A stretch of 64,000 nt of DNA from an uncultured Lachnospiraceae bacterium (GCA_902781655.1 CACZJZ010000007.1:45131-109130), one strand, 5' to 3'. Shown: positions 33,079-41,882, counted from the stretch's first letter. Notes: generated by a model from the sequence alone, not told the origin. Numbers and translations: made by a program.

Positions 33079-33318
33079 TCAGAGATACCGGAACATTTCT
33101 CCGGCGTCTTCCTTGTGAATGGTCTCCTGAACGCGCAGCACCTCTGCCTTCGTGCTGCGGTTTCCGAACGATATTTCAATGACATCGCCCGGCTTCACCT
33201 CTGCGGAGGCCCGGGCTGTTTTCCCGTTCAGGAGGACTCTTCCATTGTCACAGGCCTCATTGGCCACAGTTCTCCGCTTGATCAGGCGGGAAACCTTCAG
33301 ATATTTATCCAGTCTCAT
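33079..33318 (-). CDS. rqcP: S4-domain RNA-binding protein RqcP (YabO/Hsp15 type)
   Basis: A 79-aa single S4 domain protein (MRLDKYLKVSRLIKRRTVANEACDNG...), a close fit to RqcP, which works with RqcH to add C-terminal alanine tails to stalled nascent chains on 50S subunits. Length is normal (about 80-90 aa). It stands between HU and divIC, the conserved order. No rqcH is in the window. Confidence 0.9.
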   Translation of the reverse strand: MRLDKYLKVSRLIKRRTVANEACDNGRVLLNGKTARASAEVKPGDVIEISFGNRSTKAEVLRVQETIHKEDAGEMFRYL

Positions 33319-33368
33319 AATTCATTCCGGTCAGGCACGGCATCCGCCGCCCGCTGTCTGCTGTCGGT

Positions 33369-33385
33369 GATATCCTTAGGATATC
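33369..33385. repeat. Short palindrome between HU and rqcP
   Basis: GATATCC-TTA-GGATATC, a perfect 7-bp inverted repeat with 3-nt loop, between the HU terminator and the rqcP start. Its role is unknown. Confidence 0.3.
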
Positions 33386-33395
33386 CTCTATCGCA

Positions 33396-33424
33396 AACAG
33401 CCCGGGATTGCTTCCCGGGCTGTT
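33396..33424. terminator. Hairpin after the HU gene (probable terminator)
   Basis: A perfect 11-bp inverted repeat AACAGCCCGGG / CCCGGGCTGTT with 7-nt loop, 53 nt downstream of the HU stop. Only three Ts follow on the minus strand, so read-through into rqcP is possible. Confidence 0.65.
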
Positions 33425-33476
33425 CGTCAGTGGTATCCATGCGGCTGTGTGCAGCACAGCCGACAGAACGCATCCA

Positions 33477-33749
33477 TTAGTTGATAGCATCCTTCAGAGC
33501 CTTGCCGGCCTTGAACTTCGGAGCCTTGGAAGCCTTGATCTTCATAACCTTGCCGGTCTGCGGGTTGCGGCCCTCACGAGCAGCTCTCTCGGAAACCTCA
33601 AACGTGCCGAAGCCAACCAGCTGAACCTTCTCGCCCTTCTTCAGTTCCTCAGTCACTGTCTCGACCAGTGCCTTTACTGCTGCCTCAGAATCCTTCTTTG
33701 AAAGGTCTGCCTTCTCCGCAACAGCAGAAATCAGTTCTGTCTTATTCAT
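33477..33749 (-). CDS. hup: DNA-binding protein HU
   Basis: A 90-aa histone-like protein. The pattern [28 protein letters not shown] and GRNPQTGK is that of bacterial HU. It forms homodimers that bend and compact DNA. The ATG at 33749 has AGGAGG 8 nt upstream. A strong promoter (33812-33840) precedes it and a hairpin follows, fitting a highly expressed monocistronic unit. Confidence 0.97.
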   Translation of the reverse strand: MNKTELISAVAEKADLSKKDSEAAVKALVETVTEELKKGEKVQLVGFGTFEVSERAAREGRNPQTGKVMKIKASKAPKFKAGKALKDAIN

Positions 33750-33811
33750 GGTATTTCCTCCTGAAATTTCGTTGTTCTTCCGCCCGGCATGTCCGCCAGA
33801 CATCTATTCTA

Positions 33812-33840
33812 TTTATAGCCGCTGGCCCCCGTTTTGTCAA
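33812..33840 (-). promoter_or_regulatory. Promoter of the HU gene
   Basis: Minus-strand TTGACA (33835-33840), 17-nt spacer, TATAAA (33812-33817), near-consensus for the housekeeping sigma factor, about 60 nt before the HU ATG. The -35 abuts the T-run of the preceding terminator. Confidence 0.75.
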
Positions 33841-33841
33841 T

Positions 33842-33863
33842 AAAAAGCGGCGCGTTTGCGCCG
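33842..33863 (-). terminator. Intrinsic terminator of the rubredoxin gene
   Basis: On the minus strand CGGCGC-AAAC-GCGCCG followed by CTTTTT, 60 nt downstream of the rubredoxin stop. It directly precedes the -35 box of the HU promoter. Confidence 0.8.
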
Positions 33864-33925
33864 TTTTCCGCCATTTTGGGAGGCCCCTGCGGATGCCTGA
33901 TCTTCACTCCGGAAAGCGCAGCCGG

Positions 33926-34084
33926 TCAGTCAGCCGGGCTGAACTGATCCTTGCCGACGCCGCAGACCGGGCAGACAAAATCCGCCGGAAGGTCCTCAAA
34001 TTTGGTTCCTGCGGCAATTCCGCTGTCCGGAAGTCCCTCGGCCTCATCATAGGTCCATCCGCAAATATCGCATACGTACTTCAT
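33926..34084 (-). CDS. Rubredoxin
   Basis: A 52-aa iron protein with the two CxxC iron-binding knuckles (CDICG at residues 5-9 and CPVCG at 38-42) and the usual [12 protein letters not shown] and [11 protein letters not shown] blocks. It is an electron carrier, for instance to rubrerythrin-type peroxidases (one is at 60689-61231). The start is the ATG at 34084 after AAGGAGGAG. It is a single-gene unit between its own promoter and terminator. Confidence 0.96.
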   Translation of the reverse strand: MKYVCDICGWTYDEAEGLPDSGIAAGTKFEDLPADFVCPVCGVGKDQFSPAD

Positions 34085-34162
34085 AAGAATTCTCCTCCTT
34101 TTTCCAGGCATACCGCCTGTTTTGCACACGATGCTCAACTTTCAAGTGATACTCTCAGCTCA

Positions 34163-34191
34163 TTTAGACACATCCGACGTGTTCGTGTCAA
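34163..34191 (-). promoter_or_regulatory. Promoter of the rubredoxin gene
   Basis: Minus-strand TTGACA (34186-34191), 17-nt spacer, TCTAAA (34163-34168), about 80 nt before the rubredoxin ATG. Confidence 0.5.
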
Positions 34192-34217
34192 GCAGAACAT
34201 AAATGCCGCGTAAGAGA

Positions 34218-35576
34218 TTACCCGGTCTCTTTTCCGGCGCCACTGTCCGGGCCGTACTGCCGCATCAGGTATTCCTTCTGATTGTGCGACGGCTCGTCCA
34301 GTACATCCTCCAGCATCCGATGGAGCACGGTTCCCATCTCCGGTCCAGGCTTCATACCGGCCGCGATCAGGTCACCGCCTCTGACCGCCAGCTCACGCAG
34401 ACTGATGCAGCTCCGGTCCCGCAGGATCTGCTCATAAATCGCGCGCCAGGCTTCCACCTTCCGGCGCTTTTCCACCCTGCGGTACTCGCTCTGCGCCGCT
34501 CCATCGGCCATCTTCACCTCAAGCAGCAGCGGGAACAGGTCCTCCCCTACTTTTGCAATGCCGTGCCGCACGGAACGGGACGTCTCTTCCATCGCGAGGT
34601 CATGATAGCGTACCAGCGTCTCCACCTGCTTCAACGTCTCATTGTCAAATTTCAGACGCTTCATGATCGCATGCGCCATGTCCGCGCTGACTGCCGCATG
34701 CCCCTTAAAATGATCAATTCCTTCCTCGTCACGGGTGTGACAGGCCGGCTTTCCGAGATCATGAAACAGCATCGTATATCGCAGGACCTTATCCGCCCGG
34801 ACCGCCGCCACAGCATGGATGATGTGCTCACCGACCGAATAGCAGTGGTGCGGATTGTGCTGCGGCGTCGCCATACAGATGTCAAACTCCGGCAAAATCA
34901 CTGCGGTGATCCCTGTCTCCGCCATCGTCCGGAGTTCCTCCGGATGCGGCGAGACAAGCAGTCTGGTCAGCTCCGACGCGATCCGCTCCGCGCTGATTTT
35001 GGAGAGATTCGGCGCCATATCCCGCACCGCCCGCCTCGTATTCTCCTCGATATGATAGCCGAGCTGCGCCGAGAAGCGCACCGCCCGCATGATGCGCAGC
35101 GCGTCCTCCCGGAAGCGCTCCTCCGGATCTCCGACCGCGCGGATCACGCCCCGCCGCAGATCCGTGAGCCCATCAAAATAATCGATCAGTCCGTTCTGCG
35201 GGCTGTAGGCCATGGCATTGATCGTGAAATCTCTCCGCCTGAGATCCTCCCGGAGACTCGATGTGAATGTGACTTCCTTCGGATGTCTTGCATCCTCATA
35301 CTCCCCGTCGATCCGATAGGTGGTGATCTCAAACCCTTCGCTGCCCAGCATCACCGTGACGGTTCCGTGCTGAATCCCCGTGTCCACCGTCCGGCGGAAC
35401 AGGCGTTTGACATCCTCCGGGTGCGCTGAGGTCGTGATATCCCAGTCATTCGGCACCTTTCCCAGCATGGAATCCCGGACACAGCCGCCGACCGCAAAGG
35501 CCTCGAAGCCGGCGTCGTGCAGAGCCGTCAGAATTTTGTTTACTTTTTCAGGCAGACTGATGTGATAATTCTGCAA
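34218..35576 (-). CDS. cca: CCA tRNA nucleotidyltransferase with HD domain
   Basis: About 452 aa. The nucleotidyltransferase head has AVGGCVRDSMLG and the metal-binding DWDITTSA pattern (first 70 residues), then the neck/body (RRDFTINAMAY, RFREDALRIMRAVRFSAQLGY) and a C-terminal HD phosphohydrolase domain (LFHDLGKP, VSADMAHAIM). It adds or repairs the 3' CCA of tRNAs. All six tRNA genes in this window lack an encoded CCA, so the enzyme should be essential. I prefer the TTG at 35576 (GGGAG 6 nt upstream, matching family N-termini); an ATG at 35621 would add 15 non-conserved residues. Confidence 0.92.
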   Translation of the reverse strand: MQNYHISLPEKVNKILTALHDAGFEAFAVGGCVRDSMLGKVPNDWDITTSAHPEDVKRLFRRTVDTGIQHGTVTVMLGSEGFEITTYRIDGEYEDARHPKEVTFTSSLREDLRRRDFTINAMAYSPQNGLIDYFDGLTDLRRGVIRAVGDPEERFREDALRIMRAVRFSAQLGYHIEENTRRAVRDMAPNLSKISAERIASELTRLLVSPHPEELRTMAETGITAVILPEFDICMATPQHNPHHCYSVGEHIIHAVAAVRADKVLRYTMLFHDLGKPACHTRDEEGIDHFKGHAAVSADMAHAIMKRLKFDNETLKQVETLVRYHDLAMEETSRSVRHGIAKVGEDLFPLLLEVKMADGAAQSEYRRVEKRRKVEAWRAIYEQILRDRSCISLRELAVRGGDLIAAGMKPGPEMGTVLHRMLEDVLDEPSHNQKEYLMRQYGPDSGAGKETG

Positions 35577-35642
35577 ACAGATACTCCCAAATACCCCGGA
35601 CCATGCACAATTCCTCCGCATCTGCGGGCATCCTGTGGTCCG

Positions 35643-36860
35643 TCAGATCTTCTTTCTGTCCTCTTCCTCGACGATCGCAAGCGTCTGTCGTGCGATGGCA
35701 AGCTCCTCGTTGGTCGGGACAACCATGGTGACGACCTTGTCCGTGGGCTTGCTGAGGATGACCTCCTCGCCGCGGATTTTGTTCTTCTCCTCGTCAATCG
35801 ATGTGCCGAGGAATTCCGTGTAATTGGAGATCCGCTTGCGCATCGGTCCGTCGTTCTCGCCGACGCCTGCGGTAAAGACGATGACATCCACGCCATCCAT
35901 CTCCGCCGTGTAAGCACCGATGTACTTGCCGACACGGATCGCATAGGCCTCGAGCGCCGTCTCGGCGTTCTTGTTTCCCCCGGCTGCCGCCTTCGTCAGG
36001 TCGCGGAAATCGTTGGAGATGCCGCCGGACAGGCCGAGCATACCGGACTTCTTATTGAGGATATCCAAAATCTCCTGTGCGGAGCAGTGGAGCTTGTCCA
36101 TCAGGAAGGTGATGATCGCGGGGTCGATGTCGCCGCAGCGGGTACCCATGATGAGGCCCTCCAGCGGCGTCAGGCCCATCGTGGTATCAATCGACTTGCC
36201 GTACTTCACCGCCGTGACGGAGGCGCCGTTGCCGAGATGGCAGACGATGATCCTCAGGTCCTCCCGCTTCTTGCCGAGAATCTCCGCCGCGCGCTGGCTG
36301 ACGTAATCATGACTGGTGCCGTGGAAGCCGTAGCGGCGGACCTTGTAGTCCTTGTAGTATTCCAGCGGAATCGCGTACAGATATGCTTCCGGCGGCATCG
36401 TCTGATGGAACGCGGTATCAAACACCGCAACCATCGGCACACCGGGCATGAGCTTTTCGCAGGCATGGATGCCGGTCAGGTTCGCCGGATTGTGCAGCGG
36501 CGCAAGATCCGAGACATCGCCGATGGCGCGGACCACGTCGTCGTTGATGAGAACAGCCTTGTTAAACCGCTCTCCTCCGTGGACGATACGGTGTCCGACA
36601 GCACCGATCTGGGAGAGTGAGGTGACCACCCCCACCTCCGGATCCAGCAGATGATCGATGACCGCCTTGATCGCAGCGCTGTGATCCGGCATCGGGATCT
36701 CCTCGGTCCGCTTTGCCCCGCCCGTCGGCGTGTGTGTGATGCAGGAGCCCTCTGAGCCAATGCGTTCGCACAGACCCTTGGCCAGCACCTTCTCCGTGAT
36801 GCTGTCAATCAGCTGATACTTCAACGATGAACTGCCGCAGTTAATGACCAGAATATTCAT
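35643..36860 (-). CDS. ackA: Acetate kinase
   Basis: A 405-aa enzyme converting acetyl phosphate and ADP to acetate and ATP. Family motifs: MNILVINCGSSSLKYQL at the N-terminus, the VGHRIVHGGE block near residue 85, FDTAFHQTMP, HLGNGASVTA near 205, and TAGVGEND near 325. The ATG at 36860 follows AGGGGGGAG. It is 18 nt after proS, so they are probably co-transcribed; the usual partner pta is not next to it. Confidence 0.97.
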   Translation of the reverse strand: MNILVINCGSSSLKYQLIDSITEKVLAKGLCERIGSEGSCITHTPTGGAKRTEEIPMPDHSAAIKAVIDHLLDPEVGVVTSLSQIGAVGHRIVHGGERFNKAVLINDDVVRAIGDVSDLAPLHNPANLTGIHACEKLMPGVPMVAVFDTAFHQTMPPEAYLYAIPLEYYKDYKVRRYGFHGTSHDYVSQRAAEILGKKREDLRIIVCHLGNGASVTAVKYGKSIDTTMGLTPLEGLIMGTRCGDIDPAIITFLMDKLHCSAQEILDILNKKSGMLGLSGGISNDFRDLTKAAAGGNKNAETALEAYAIRVGKYIGAYTAEMDGVDVIVFTAGVGENDGPMRKRISNYTEFLGTSIDEEKNKIRGEEVILSKPTDKVVTMVVPTNEELAIARQTLAIVEEEDRKKI

Positions 36861-36878
36861 AGTCTCCCCCCTTATCAT

Positions 36879-38312
36879 TCAATACGCTCTGCCCCAGTAG
36901 ACCATCTTTTTCGCCGGTTTGCCGCAGCAGACACAGGTTCCGGAAAGATTTTCCTGCTCAAACGGGATGCAGCGGCTGGTGACGCCGTACTTCTCCTTGA
37001 TCTTGTCCTCGCAGGCGCGGTCTCCGCACCACATTGCCTTGACGAAACCCTTCGTCTCCCTGAAGTCCTCCTCGAACTCCTCCGCATTATGCGCCGCGAA
37101 GGTATGTTTTGCGAGATGCGCCGTGGCGCGCTCCAGCATCTCCCGCTGCATGCGCTCCAGTTCCTCGCCGACTCTGACCGGAAGATCCCCGATGGCACAC
37201 TCGATCTTCTCGCGCGTGTCGCGGCGCACAATCACCGCCTTCCCTGCCGCGATGTCCTTCGGCCCGATCTCGATGCGGAGCGGAATGCCGGACACCTCCT
37301 GCGCGGCAAATTTGAATCCCGGGCTGCGCTCGGAATCGTCGACCTTGACGCGGTATGCAGAAAGCGAGGCGGCAATTTTGGCGGCCGTCTCCAGCACACC
37401 TTCCTTCTTCTGCTGAATCGGGATGATGCAGACCTGCGTCGGCGCGATATGCGGCGGCAGGACGATACCGGAGTCGTCGCCATGTACCATGATCAGCGCG
37501 CCGATGACGCGGGTGGTCATGCCCCACGAGGTCTGGTAGACATAGTTCAGCTTGTTGTCGCGTCCCGTGACCTGGATGCCATAGGCTTCTGCAAATTTAC
37601 TGCCAAAATAATGGCTGGTGCCGGACTGCAGGGCGCGTCCGTCGTGCATCAGCGCCTCGATCGTATAGGTCGCCTCAGCGCCCGCGAACTTCTCCTTGTC
37701 CGTCTTCTGTCCCTTGATGGTCGGAATCGCGAGCTCCTCCGCGAGAAAATCGGCGTAGACGTTCAGCATCTGCTGCGTCCTCGCCTCAGCCTCCTCTGCC
37801 GTCTCGTGAATGGTGTGGCCCTCCTGCCACAGGAATTCGCGGGAGCGCAGGAACGGTCTGGTCTCCTTCTCCCAGCGGACCACAGAGCACCACTGGTTAT
37901 AGAGTCTCGGGAGATCGCGGTAGGAATGAACATCCTGCGCAAAGAAATCGCTGAACAGGGTTTCTGAGGTCGGGCGCACACATAGGCGCTCCGTCAGCGG
38001 CTCCGTGCCGCCCGCTGTGACCCAGGCCACCTCGGGAGCGAAGCCGTTCACCAGCTCTCCTTCCTTCTTCATCAGATTCTCCGGGATCAGCAGCGGCATA
38101 TAGACATTTGTCACCCCAGTCGCCTTGAACCGCGCGTCCAGATTCTTCTGAATGTTCTCCCAGATCGCGTATCCGGCGGGCTTGATGACCATGAATCCCT
38201 TCAGATTGCTGTATGCCAGCAGATCCGCCTGCATACAGACATCCGTGTACCACTGGGTGAAGTCCTCATCCCTGGGCGTGATCGATTCGACAAATTTCTT
38301 CTGCTCTGCCAT
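36879..38312 (-). CDS. proS: Prolyl-tRNA synthetase, archaeal/eukaryal type (ProS3)
   Basis: A 477-aa class II synthetase. It is of the short type found in archaea and some Clostridia, without the editing insertion of the typical bacterial enzyme (about 570 aa), and ends with the conserved tyrosine (VYWGRAY). Visible motifs: [46 protein letters not shown] (motif 2) and the anticodon-binding domain (about 285-400). The C-terminal domain has [10 protein letters not shown]. The ATG at 38312 follows GAGG. It heads a proS-ackA unit with a strong promoter about 145 nt upstream. Confidence 0.95.
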   Translation of the reverse strand: MAEQKKFVESITPRDEDFTQWYTDVCMQADLLAYSNLKGFMVIKPAGYAIWENIQKNLDARFKATGVTNVYMPLLIPENLMKKEGELVNGFAPEVAWVTAGGTEPLTERLCVRPTSETLFSDFFAQDVHSYRDLPRLYNQWCSVVRWEKETRPFLRSREFLWQEGHTIHETAEEAEARTQQMLNVYADFLAEELAIPTIKGQKTDKEKFAGAEATYTIEALMHDGRALQSGTSHYFGSKFAEAYGIQVTGRDNKLNYVYQTSWGMTTRVIGALIMVHGDDSGIVLPPHIAPTQVCIIPIQQKKEGVLETAAKIAASLSAYRVKVDDSERSPGFKFAAQEVSGIPLRIEIGPKDIAAGKAVIVRRDTREKIECAIGDLPVRVGEELERMQREMLERATAHLAKHTFAAHNAEEFEEDFRETKGFVKAMWCGDRACEDKIKEKYGVTSRCIPFEQENLSGTCVCCGKPAKKMVYWGRAY

Positions 38313-38464
38313 ATATAACCTCGATTTCTGACTGTAATAGATTTCTATGATGCCCGGGCTGAAGGAACCCCTTTCGCGCGCCCTCCGTGTAAACTTTCCC
38401 TGCGGCAGTGCCGATGCATCCCGGAGGTGCGGAAACGCCCGAAACGCGGGCAAAAAGCTATTTC

Positions 38465-38493
38465 ATTGTAGGTTTCAGGCCGCTGATTGTCAA
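38465..38493 (-). promoter_or_regulatory. Promoter of proS-ackA
   Basis: Minus-strand TTGACA (38488-38493), 17-nt spacer, TACAAT (38465-38470). The predicted leader of about 145 nt has no T-box sequence (no GGTGGNACCGCG), but it can form small GC hairpins. Confidence 0.65.
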
Positions 38494-38547
38494 TGAAGCC
38501 CGGCAGTCACCGGCTTTCTCACCGTACAGCCGAAAGCCTTTCGCACC

Positions 38548-38829
38548 TCACTCCTCCCCGTCCGCATCCATCAGCAGCTTCATCGCCCGGTACTGATCCG
38601 CTTCCGCCACCTCCAGATGCCACGTAATCCGCTGATCATCCTTGTTGCGGTCGCCGCGCCCCTGCCAGTCCGCTGTTTTCATATGCGCGCCGCCCAGCAC
38701 CGGCGGCTCCTCCGTGGACCAGCAGTTCGTCCGGATGCCCGCATCCCGGAGCAGCTTCTCCCTTGCGGCGAGAAGTGCCTTGTCTTTTGTGTCAAACAGC
38801 TTCACCTTCTTCGTAAAAATCCAGAGCAT
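38548..38829 (-). CDS. Small hypothetical protein
   Basis: A 93-aa soluble protein, not recognised. The N-terminal part (MLWIFTKKVKLFDTKDKALLAAREKLL) looks like a beta-alpha unit; the middle has CWSTEEPPVLGGAH and the end a helical stretch (EADQYRAMKLLMDADGEE). No transmembrane helix. It lies 103 nt downstream of the VWA gene and may be read from the same transcript. A weak hairpin (38512-38538) follows. Confidence 0.6.
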   Translation of the reverse strand: MLWIFTKKVKLFDTKDKALLAAREKLLRDAGIRTNCWSTEEPPVLGGAHMKTADWQGRGDRNKDDQRITWHLEVAEADQYRAMKLLMDADGEE

Positions 38830-38932
38830 AGGACTCTCCCTTCGAATTCACTTTCCGTCCGGATCCGGTCGTTCCTGCTATCTGCTCCCATACCGAACCA
38901 GGCGCTACCCCTCATCAACCTGCGTTCGGCCA

Positions 38933-40684
38933 TCACAGCAGCCGGATACGGTTCTGCAGCATGCCGCCGACCGTATCGGCAAACTCATCCATATGGCGGA
39001 TGCGGGCAAAATCGCTGCCGTAGATGCGGTGCACATTCGGCAGGGCGTCGTCCTCTCCCGTGAAGACGCACATCACCGTGATCCCCTGCATCCTCGCCTG
39101 ATGCACCTCGGCCGCGGTGTCCTCCACGCCGAGCCCCGCCGCATAGTCGCGGTATGTGCCGTTTTCCGTCCGCACCTTGATCACGTCGTTCGGCTTGCAG
39201 TCTGACAACACGATGAGCATCCTGTGCTCCGCGTGATTCTCCTTCATCATACCGGCCGCCAGCCGGATTGCAAGGCCGTCCCGGTTCGCGCCCGCGGCAA
39301 AATACCGGAAGACACCCCGGTTTTCCCTGACCTCGTCATAATCCCGATAGATCGTCAGAATGGTATATCCGTTCAGCGAGCAGAAGGAGTACAGTCGCAC
39401 CGGAATCCCGCAGTTTGTCAGCGCCTGCGCCGTCATATATCCCTGCGCCGCCACCGCCTCCTGCCTGTGCAGCTGCGAGGTCGAGGCATCCAGCAGAATA
39501 TCCACCGTCAGATTTCCGCTGTCTCCCGGGATCGTCCGGTCGAAGATTTTGTCCTCTCCCAGGTACAGCGCCCTCCAGACACGGGCTGCGCTGATCCTGC
39601 CCGTCACAGATTTTACCGTCTGCTCGTCCAGATGCGTCAGGAGAGAATTCCGGATCCGTCCTGTCAGCTTCTCGATCTGAACCCGGTAGATACCGCTGTT
39701 CGCCGCGTAGGCCTTCTCGTTGGATTTTGCCTGCTCCAGCGCCGCCCGGCGCATCTTCGCGGCATAGGAGTGATCCGCCGTGTTCCTCTCCTCCGAATAT
39801 CCGCGCGTGATATGCAGCTTCACATCTGTGTGATTGCCGCAGCAGTAGTCCCGCTGCAGCCTGCGGAGCGTCTTTTCGTCGTGCATCGGCCGTCCGAAAT
39901 AATCGGTGATGTACTGCTTCATGCCCTCGTCACTCTGGGCCGTGTACGCCGCAAAAGCCACACTGAGATGGCTCTGGTCCAGCACCTCGCTGCCGTACTC
40001 CGACACATGCTCCCCGTAGCCGAAGGACATCCGCCGCACCGGAGACGTCTGACCCTCCGGCCGCTTTCTCCGCACCCGCAGCGACAGCAGCGCGAGCGGA
40101 TTGCGGATGCCCTTCCCCTCGCGGCCATCATCCGGTCTCCCCGGGCGATAGGGAAAATATTTTGACAGCGTCCGGGTCAGGTGCGCAATCACCTCCTCGG
40201 TCGTGAGATCCGGACCAAGCTCAATCTCATCGAGCAGATGAACGTCCACCAGATCCGGAAGCCCGGCGTCCTCGCCGAGTGCCCGCCGGAAATGCCCGAG
40301 CGTCACCGCAAGAAGCCGCTGCCCGCTGTGGTCCTCGGAGATCTGCCCGCGGGCCTCCTGCACCTTCTTCTGCGCATAGCGCCGCCTCAGGTATGGGAAA
40401 ACCGGTCGCAGATCCTTCTCCTTCTCATACACCGCATTTTCCAGCGCCAGCCAGAACAGACTCTCATACGTTCCCTGATCCACCCGCTCATGAAACGTCT
40501 GATAGAACAGCATCAACTTCTTCCAGTCATAATGCAGATGGATTGCGCCGATGACACTGTTCCAGTATACATCCGCCCGCCCGTCCGAATCGTAGACCCG
40601 GAAGCCGGTCTCAATGGTATAATCATGCGCGCTGTTCCAGATCAGGTTGGCCGCCCGTTTTTTCTCAAAATCCGAAATTTCCAA
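38933..40684 (-). CDS. VWA-domain protein, NorD/CobT-like
   Basis: A 583-aa protein with a C-terminal von Willebrand factor A domain (about residues 385-575). The MIDAS motif DASTS (DILLDASTSQ) and the LSDCKPND strand are present, as is NRDGLAIRLAAG. The N-terminal 380 residues are helical and charged, with a TSPVRRMSFGYGEHVSEYGSE stretch I cannot assign. Such proteins work with a MoxR-type ATPase as a chaperone pair; the ATPase gene stands directly upstream (108 nt). The client is unknown: no nitric-oxide reductase, cobaltochelatase or methanol dehydrogenase gene is nearby. Confidence 0.82.
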   Translation of the reverse strand: MEISDFEKKRAANLIWNSAHDYTIETGFRVYDSDGRADVYWNSVIGAIHLHYDWKKLMLFYQTFHERVDQGTYESLFWLALENAVYEKEKDLRPVFPYLRRRYAQKKVQEARGQISEDHSGQRLLAVTLGHFRRALGEDAGLPDLVDVHLLDEIELGPDLTTEEVIAHLTRTLSKYFPYRPGRPDDGREGKGIRNPLALLSLRVRRKRPEGQTSPVRRMSFGYGEHVSEYGSEVLDQSHLSVAFAAYTAQSDEGMKQYITDYFGRPMHDEKTLRRLQRDYCCGNHTDVKLHITRGYSEERNTADHSYAAKMRRAALEQAKSNEKAYAANSGIYRVQIEKLTGRIRNSLLTHLDEQTVKSVTGRISAARVWRALYLGEDKIFDRTIPGDSGNLTVDILLDASTSQLHRQEAVAAQGYMTAQALTNCGIPVRLYSFCSLNGYTILTIYRDYDEVRENRGVFRYFAAGANRDGLAIRLAAGMMKENHAEHRMLIVLSDCKPNDVIKVRTENGTYRDYAAGLGVEDTAAEVHQARMQGITVMCVFTGEDDALPNVHRIYGSDFARIRHMDEFADTVGGMLQNRIRLL

Positions 40685-40792
40685 ATTGATCCCCGCACCG
40701 CATCCTCTGCGGCATCCACAGGAAAATTGCCCGGATGGACATTTTCCCGGCTCATGACTGTGGCACGCGTGTCACGTCCGGTTGTCCTGCAC

Positions 40793-41716
40793 TCACTCCG
40801 CAAACATCTGATCGTGTCCCAGATCTCCCGGGAAACGCACCGCAATCATATCCTGCACCAGCTGACGCTCATACTCGTCAAAGCATTTATTGACAATGCC
40901 CAGCTGCAGCGCCTGCACCGCGGGCAGCCCGCGGCTCATCATCCGGATCGCGGCAAGCAGGCCGCGCAGATCCAGCGCCTTCGTCGAAATTTCCCCGCCC
41001 TCGCACTTGCGCCGGACATCGCTGAACAGCTGCGCAAACTGACTGAGATACTCCTCCCGGAGCTCGGGATACTTATCCCGAATCAGCTTCTTCAGATTTT
41101 GCTCCGTGATGACCGGCATCTGAATAATCATAAACCGGGAAGCCAGCGCCTCATTGATCTCCCGGGTCCCGGCATATCCGTAATTCATTGTTCCGATAAA
41201 CCGCGTCGCATCCGACAGCGCAATCCTGTTATAGCCCGGCACATCGATGATCCGGCGGAAATCCAGCGCCGCATGCAATACCGCCAGCGACTCATTCTTC
41301 GCCATATTGATTTCATCCAGAACGCCGAAGCCGCCCTCCTCCGCACACTGCAGAATCGGCCCTTTCCGAAGCGTCACCCGCCCATTCTCGAACGTATCCT
41401 GCCCGATCAGAGACCCGGCGTCCGTGTTGATATAAAACGAAACATCCCACTCCGGCCGCCGGAACGCCGCGGACAACCCCATCGCCAGCACATTCTTGCC
41501 CGTCGCCTTCGGCCCCACCAGCAGCAGATTCTCCCCCGCGAGAATCGTCGACAGCGCCTCCTCCCAGATCTCCTTCCCGTAATAATGATACTGCGGAACC
41601 GGAATCCGACTCAGACACCCATCCTTCAGCCGATAAAACTGCCGGAAATCCTCCACATCCTTCAGAATCCGCTCCGAAACCCCTTCCGACCTCAGAAACT
41701 CCAGAATATCGCTCAT
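40793..41716 (-). CDS. MoxR-family AAA+ ATPase
   Basis: A 307-aa ATPase. The Walker A region reads GPKATGKN, with Asn in place of the usual Ser/Thr after the lysine; Walker B is GVLDEINMAK; a sensor-1 type NYGYAG follows. The pairing with the downstream VWA protein is the MoxR/NorQ-NorD arrangement, used for maturation or metal insertion of partner complexes. The start is the ATG at 41716 with GGAAGG upstream; an in-frame extension would run into the palindromic repeat at 41736-41806 and is not coding. The start is 20 nt from that repeat. Confidence 0.85.
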   Translation of the reverse strand: MSDILEFLRSEGVSERILKDVEDFRQFYRLKDGCLSRIPVPQYHYYGKEIWEEALSTILAGENLLLVGPKATGKNVLAMGLSAAFRRPEWDVSFYINTDAGSLIGQDTFENGRVTLRKGPILQCAEEGGFGVLDEINMAKNESLAVLHAALDFRRIIDVPGYNRIALSDATRFIGTMNYGYAGTREINEALASRFMIIQMPVITEQNLKKLIRDKYPELREEYLSQFAQLFSDVRRKCEGGEISTKALDLRGLLAAIRMMSRGLPAVQALQLGIVNKCFDEYERQLVQDMIAVRFPGDLGHDQMFAE

Positions 41717-41735
41717 AGACTCCCCTTCCATAGAA

Positions 41736-41806
41736 ATTGTCCCTAACGAGTTTAGCTTGTTCGGGACAATTTTTGTCCCAAACAAGCTAAACTCGTTAGG
41801 GACAAT
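41736..41806. repeat. Palindromic repeat cluster A (two 35-nt units, 36-nt period)
   Basis: A 71-nt near-perfect palindrome: 26 bp, one C/A mismatch, 7 bp, and a 3-nt loop. It consists of two 35-nt units (41736-41770 and 41772-41806), each itself palindromic (ATTGTCCC...GGGACAAT around a 5-nt loop TTTAG or CTAAA), in opposite loop orientation. It lies in the gap between cstA and the MoxR gene, so a transcript into MoxR would carry a 34-bp hairpin right before its ribosome site. The same unit occurs at 47803-47898. Confidence 0.95.
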
Positions 41807-41809
41807 CAG

Positions 41810-41839
41810 AATCGCCCGGTGCGCAGGCACCGGGCGATT
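41810..41839. terminator. Hairpin after cstA (probable terminator)
   Basis: Perfect 13-bp inverted repeat AATCGCCCGGTGC / GCACCGGGCGATT with a 4-nt loop, 44 nt downstream of the cstA stop. No T-run follows, but the stem is very GC-rich. Confidence 0.65.
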
Positions 41840-41882
41840 CCCGTCAGCCGGACGTTTCATCCGGAAAATCTTCACTTGCTTC

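Noticed and set aside
38313-38470. T-box riboswitch in the leader of proS
   Set aside because: The leader is long enough, but the invariant T-box sequence (GGTGGNACCGCG) and an antiterminator/terminator pair are not there.
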